From Okapia johnstoni (Eukaryota; Chordata; Mammalia; Artiodactyla; Giraffidae), in the NCBI GenBank assembly GCA_024291935.2, contig CM044317.1:64470730-64534729 (forward strand): 64,000 bases of DNA, written 5' to 3'. Positions 60,291 to 64,000 of the stretch are shown here, piece after piece. Position 1 is the stretch's first letter. Each line of letters opens with the position of its first letter. The position numbers were made by a program, and so were the translations under genes. The notes beneath the pieces were generated by a model. The model did no database searches. It was not told the origin of the DNA and saw only the letters and a program-made list of their open reading frames with translations.

Positions 60291-60737
60291 TGTGGGTGAA
60301 GAATGTTACCTGCCTTATCAGTAAACAAAGAATGTTGCAGCCATCAAGCTATCAGCCACTATAGTCAAGACTGTGCACCTTAAGGGGATTCAGAATGGAG
60401 AAAAACAGAATACTGACCCTAGATAGTTAATGAGTATGTCAAAGGAGTGATTTCAATGGCCTGAGACTCTTACATCTTCCCATACATAAGTTCAGTATGT
60501 ATTTATTAAATTCATTAACTTGAGATGTTTATTTTTTGTTTAATTAGCAGAAATCTTTTGATGTTTACCCAATTTGTTTTTGCAAAATGCCTGTCTATCT
60601 TGGTTGCTCCTTACTTCTTCAGAACACTCCCTTTTACAGTTGCCTGAGGGCCTGTCTCTTGGGCTTAAGTCCTCAGAAAATTCACTAAATAAAATATAAT
60701 TCTCAACTTATAGGCAGTGCATTTTTTTCAGTCAACA
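60291..60737 (+). mobile_element. Solitary endogenous-retrovirus LTR (BTLTR1-like), plus
   Basis: Begins tgtgggtgaagaatgttacc and ends ttcagtcaaca. A poly(A) signal AATAAA lies at 60688-60693. About 447 bp, same family as 62632-63375. No viral gene lies between or beside the two LTRs. No clear target duplication was seen. The family name is from memory. Confidence 0.7.
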
Positions 60738-60904
60738 GTACCAAACTTCTTATTTAGGAAAAAAATTGATTAGCCATTAAAACCATACAATGATTCCTTC
60801 CTTGACAGCTGCCACATCAAGATATTCTTTATGATAAATTTATTTCATTTTTCCACCTCTCCTGCCACCACCAGGTGCAAATGAGAGAAGATAATGAGGA
60901 ATCC

Positions 60905-61226
60905 CAACATGGTAGCGTGTGTGCGTGATCAGTCATGTCCCAATATGGTAGCATGTGTGCGTGATCAGTCATGTCCCAATATGGTAGCATGTGTGCGTGA
61001 TCAGTCATGTCCCAATATGGTAGCATGTGTGCGTGATCAGTCTAATCCCAATATGGTAGCATGTGTGCGTGATCAGTCTAATCCCAATATGGTAGCGTGT
61101 GTGCGTGATCAGTCGGTCCCAACATGGTAGCGTGTGTGCGTGATCAGTCGAATCCCATTATGGTAGTGTGTGTGCGTGATCAGTCAGTCCCAATATGGTA
61201 GCGTGTGTGCGTGATCAGTCATGTCC
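60905..61226. repeat. 36-bp minisatellite, nine copies, running into a SINE
   Basis: Units start at 60905, 60941, 60977, 61013, 61049, 61085, 61120, 61156 and 61191. Seven are 36 bp, and two (at 61085 and 61120-1156 boundary copies starting 61085 and 61156) are 35 bp. The unit is caatatggtagc + atgtgtgcgtgatcagtc + a variable 5-6 base end (atgtcc, taatcc, ggtcc, gaatcc, agtcc). The last unit continues without a break into the minus-oriented SINE. Neighbouring copies share their end variants, so copies spread locally. Because 36 is divisible by three, both strands show 12-residue peptide repeats; these are not genes. Confidence 0.96.
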
Positions 61227-61408
61227 AACTCTTTGCAACCCCATGGGCTTTAGCCCACCAGGCTCCTCTGCCCATGGGATTTTCCAGGCAAGACTACTGG
61301 ACTGGGTAGCCCTTTCCTTCTCCAGGGTATCATCCCAACCCAGGGATTGAACCCACATCTCCTACATTGTCAGGCAAACTCTTCAGCACTGAGCCATCAG
61401 GGAAGCCC
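61213..61408 (-). mobile_element. Bov-tA SINE, minus, parent of the minisatellite edge
   Basis: tgatcagtcatgtccaactc, then cagggattgaacccacatct, ending gagccatcagggaagccc. Its left edge is shared with the last repeat unit. Confidence 0.92.
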
Positions 61409-61953
61409 ACTACCATTGCAGGAAAGTTCAGTTTTCATTTTGTCAAGGGGTTTCCCCCTCCTGCAGCTGGGATATTTCTTGACGATTGTTCATTTCTACG
61501 AATGGAGAAAGAACAGCTTCCAAATTCATCAATAATCTATTAAACTTGTTATAAGATATGTTGAATTAAATTCCACCCCATGCAGTAAGAGATATGGATT
61601 GCCCTAGAAGCTTGGATATAGGGAATGGAAGAAACAAAAAGAATTATGTTCCAACGCGGTTAACCAATGCAATGCAGTTAGGAGATGGGAAGAGAACTGG
61701 GTGGAATGTCAAGGCCTCTGCGCACTGTGTCAGGTGTCACTGCAAGATGGAGCTCTAGGTTCTCTCCCTTCTCACACCTCCCGAGTCCTCAGCTTCAAGT
61801 CCTTCATCGTGGAGCTCCATGCTTCTCTGAGGGACTAGTTTTCTGAAAATCAAATGAGATGATATACATGAAAATACTTTGGAGAAAGTAGACCTCAGCT
61901 TTGCTTGGTAACTATAAATCTTAATTAAGAATTGTTTTGAATTATACTTTCCT

Positions 61954-62181
61954 ACAGCTTCCCAAATGGTGCTAGTGGTAAAGAACCCACCTGCCAATGC
62001 AGGAGATGTAAGAAATGCATGTTTGATCCCTGGGTTGGGAAGATACCCTGGAAGAGGGCATGGCAACCCACTCCAGTATTCTTGCCTGGAGAATCCCATG
62101 GACAGAGGAGCCTGGCAGGCTATGGTCCATTGGGTCGCAGAGAGTCTGACATGACTGAAGTGACTTTGCGCACACCCATGC
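61954..62181 (+). mobile_element. Bov-tA SINE, plus
   Basis: cttcccaaatggtgctagtg, ctgccaatgcaggagatgta, gtctgacatgactgaagtga. Duplication atactttcct at 61944-61953 and atactttctt at 62182-62191. Confidence 0.92.
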
Positions 62182-62631
62182 ATACTTTCTTAAATGTGGT
62201 TCTCATCTTAGAACACTTCTCAGGTGGCAAGAAAGTAGACTAATGGAGAAATGAGATAACTTTATAGATTAAGTGTTAGCAGGAATTATACCTACAACAC
62301 CGCATGGCGTATAGTAGCACTATAGAAGATATTTAGAGTAAATCCTCTCTGTTTAAAAAGATGATATATGACAACAGGAGGCTAAAAGCACCCTGAGAAA
62401 TGCTTAGAAGAGAATCACATACTCTCAGAACAGTCAGCTTTGATAACTGAGATTCCTAATTTCTTTCTTCACTCCCCAACTTTCTTCACTCCATCAACAA
62501 ATTCTGCCCATCCTCCTCCAAAATAGACCCCCTTCTGTTTCCACTGCCATCATCTTGGTTCAGAATACAACCATTTTTCACTTAGGCCATTTCAATAGCC
62601 TCTTGGTCTTCCTGCTTCCACTTATTCCTCT

Positions 62632-63375
62632 TGTCAATGAAACAATGCTGCCTGCCACACCCGCAAACAAAGGCTGTTGCAGCCATCACTTTACAGCCCC
62701 CACTTTATAGCCACCCAGCAGTGAGCCCTAAGGGAATTCAGTATAGAAACAGGATGCACACACAGCCATTCCCGGTGGTGCACCCTGAGGAGACTCAGAT
62801 TTCAGTGAGCCCATACCCTTGCTGCTGCTGCTGCTAAGTCGCTTCAGTCGTGTCCGACTCTGTGCGACCCCATAGATGGCAGCCCACCAGGCTCCCCCAT
62901 CCCTGGGATTCTCCAGCCAAGAACACTGGAGTGGATTGCCATTTCCTTCTCCAGTGCACGAAAGTGAAAAGTGAAAGTGAAGTCGCTCAGTCGTGTCCAA
63001 CTCTTCGCGACCCCATGGACTGCAGCCTACCAGGCTCCTCCATCCATGGGATTTTCTAGGCAAGAGTACTAGAGTGGGGTGCCATTGCCTTCTCCCATAC
63101 TCTTGCATCTTCCCATTAATAGAAAAGTGCTAAATTCCTTGACTTGAGATGTCTGTTCTTCTTTAATTAATAGTAATCTTTTGATGTTCTGACAACCTGG
63201 TCTTTGTTCCATACACTCCTATATGTCTGACTCCTGCCTTACCTCTTTGGAGCAGTCCTTTAGAGCTGTCTGAGAAGCTGCATCCCAGGCTTCAGTCCTC
63301 AGTTTTGTCTGCCAAATAAAATATAATTCTCAACATTTATGTTGTGCTTTTTTTTTTTTTTTTTTTTAGTTGACG
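62632..63375 (+). mobile_element. Solitary endogenous-retrovirus LTR (BTLTR1-like), plus, with nested SINE
   Basis: Begins tgtcaatgaaacaatgctgc and ends agttgacg. A poly(A) signal AATAAA lies at 63315-63320, followed by a T-run of about 23 (63345-63368). Flanks tcctct (62626-62631) and tactct (63376-63381) suggest a 6-bp duplication with one change. Without the nested Bov-A2 it is about 460 bp, close to the other LTR. No viral coding sequence is present. Confidence 0.72.
62823..63094 (-). mobile_element. Bov-A2 dimeric SINE, minus, inside the LTR
   Basis: (GCT)n edge, gctaagtcgcttcagtcgtg, linker aaagtgaaaagtgaaagtga, and second monomer ending ggtgccattgccttctc. Duplication ccatacccttgc at 62811-62822 and ccatactcttgc at 63095-63106. 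Confidence 0.94.
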
Positions 63376-63470
63376 TACTCTGCAGTTAATGGCCCACCAG
63401 AAGCCAGGGTGTTTCTTTTAAAATAGCAACCAGACCATGTTCTCTTCTTCTGAATACCACTTAATACTTC

Positions 63471-64000
63471 TTTTTTTTTTTTTAATAAATTTATTTATTT
63501 TAGTTGGGGGCTAATTACTTTACAGTATTGTAGTGGTTTTTGCCATACATTGATATTAATCAGCCATGGGTTTACATGTGTTCCCCATCCTGAACCCCCC
63601 TTCTTCTTCCCTCCCCATCCCATTCCTCTGGGTCATCCCATTGCCCCAGCCCTGAGCATTTGTCTCATCCATCAAACCTGGAATGGTGTTCTGTTTCACA
63701 TATGATAATGTACATGTTTCAATGCTATTCTCCTGAATGTCCCACCCTCACCTTCTCCCTCAGAGTCCATAAAACTGCTCTATGCATCTGTGTCTCTTAT
63801 TCTGTCTTGCATATAGGGTTATTGTTACCATCTTTCAAATTCCATATATATGCATTAGTATACTGTATTGGTGTTTTTCTTTCTGGCTTACTTCACTCTG
63901 TATAATGGGCTCCAGTTTCATCCATCTCAATAGAACCGATTCAAATGTATTCTTTTTAATGGCTGAGTAATATTCCATTGTCTATATGTACCACAGCTTC
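63471..64000 (-). mobile_element. Ruminant L1 3' part, minus, cut by the window end
   Basis: T-run, then ttattttagttgggggctaa, cagccatgggtttacatgtg, and the ORF2 end in reverse (ggctgagtaatattccattg). It continues past 64000. Confidence 0.9.

Larger units (their letters stand above)
62470..63470 (+). mobile_element. L2 3' part, plus, split by an LTR
   Basis: 62470-62631 reads tttcaatagcctcttggtct and ttcctgcttccactta. The match resumes after the LTR with agaagccagggtgtttcttt, taaaatagcaaccagaccat and accacttaatacttc, and is cut by the L1 at 63471. Confidence 0.75.
1..64000 (+). other. SLC35F1: Internal part of the SLC35F1 gene: five coding exons in five introns and intron parts
   Basis: The whole window lies inside one gene. 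Five exons in the same orientation join into one continuous reading frame of about 217 codons with matching splice phases: 0 after the first exon seen, then 1, 2, 1 and 0. The encoded protein matches SLC35F1 as I know it, rather than its paralogue SLC35F2; for example it has MEHKELLKVPWDWQ where F2 differs strongly. Full introns measure 27692, 7656, 2156 and 8081 bp, and the final intron runs at least 16378 bp to the window end. The promoter, first exons and last coding exon plus 3' UTR are outside. SLC35F1 is known as a brain-enriched putative transporter of unsettled substrate, reported at recycling endosomes. The long introns agree with the very large size of the human gene. Confidence 0.93.
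47623..64000 (+). other. Last intron part: stretches outside the listed repeats
   Basis: Nothing assignable at 47986-48647, 49480-49849, 49976-50344, 52011-52884, 53536-53819, 53961-54839, 55346-56044, 56256-57859, 58227-58721, 58853-59660, 60063-60290, 61409-61943 and 62192-62469. No splice-framed segment resembling the missing SLC35F1 C-terminal exon was found. Confidence 0.55.

Noticed and set aside
60894..61130. Open frame with 12-residue repeats (CPNMVACVRDQS) and a matching one on the other strand (MLPYWDMTDHAH)
   Set aside because: They follow from a 36-bp DNA repeat whose length is a multiple of three. There is no start context, no domain, and the array is tied to a SINE edge.
60905..61226. 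CRISPR-like array of 36-bp repeats
   Set aside because: The copies are head to tail without unique spacers, and the genome is mammalian.
47623..64000. Search for the last SLC35F1 coding exon
   Set aside because: No segment with an acceptor and the expected FSGLYLL-type start was found; it probably lies beyond the window.

Overview
The window is nuclear DNA from a ruminant, most likely a bovid (cattle, sheep, goat or a relative). The evidence is the dense load of ruminant-specific repeats: Bov-tA and Bov-A2 SINEs, BovB (RTE-type) LINE fragments, young ruminant L1 tails, a BTLTR1-like retroviral LTR, and the older cetartiodactyl CHR-2 SINEs. The species cannot be fixed from the sequence alone. 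There are no prokaryotic features.

One protein-coding gene is visible, on the + strand: an internal part of SLC35F1, a multi-pass membrane protein of the SLC35 family in the drug/metabolite transporter superfamily. Five consecutive coding exons lie at 1385-1512, 29205-29364, 37021-37177, 39334-39386 and 47468-47622. Their splice phases fit perfectly and together they encode about 217 residues, roughly residues 118-334 of a protein of about 408. The first coding exons lie upstream of the window and the last one (about 74 residues) lies downstream; I found no trace of it up to 64000. Everything else is intron: about 27.7, 7.7, 2.2 and 8.1 kb, plus at least 16.4 kb of the next intron.

The introns are a layered record of transposition. 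The oldest layer is L2, MIR, MER5/hAT relics, MaLR LTRs and old L1. On top of it lie CHR-2 SINEs, then BovB, Bov-tA/Bov-A2, ruminant L1 and LTRs. Many insertions keep target-site duplications, so their order can be read directly (3946-6045, 9727-10020, 13430-14693, 15890-19487, 62470-64000).

I see no undescribed gene system. The best leads are: a 9-copy, 36-bp minisatellite whose unit contains the edge of the adjoining SINE (60905-61226); a 26-nt L1 stub with a perfect duplication inside a SINE (9826-9899); a weak splice donor on the first exon seen; and a GC-rich block with long open frames that I could not assign (about 8790-9660). Nearly all other open frames are chance frames in SINEs or remnants of BovB or L1 reverse transcriptase.
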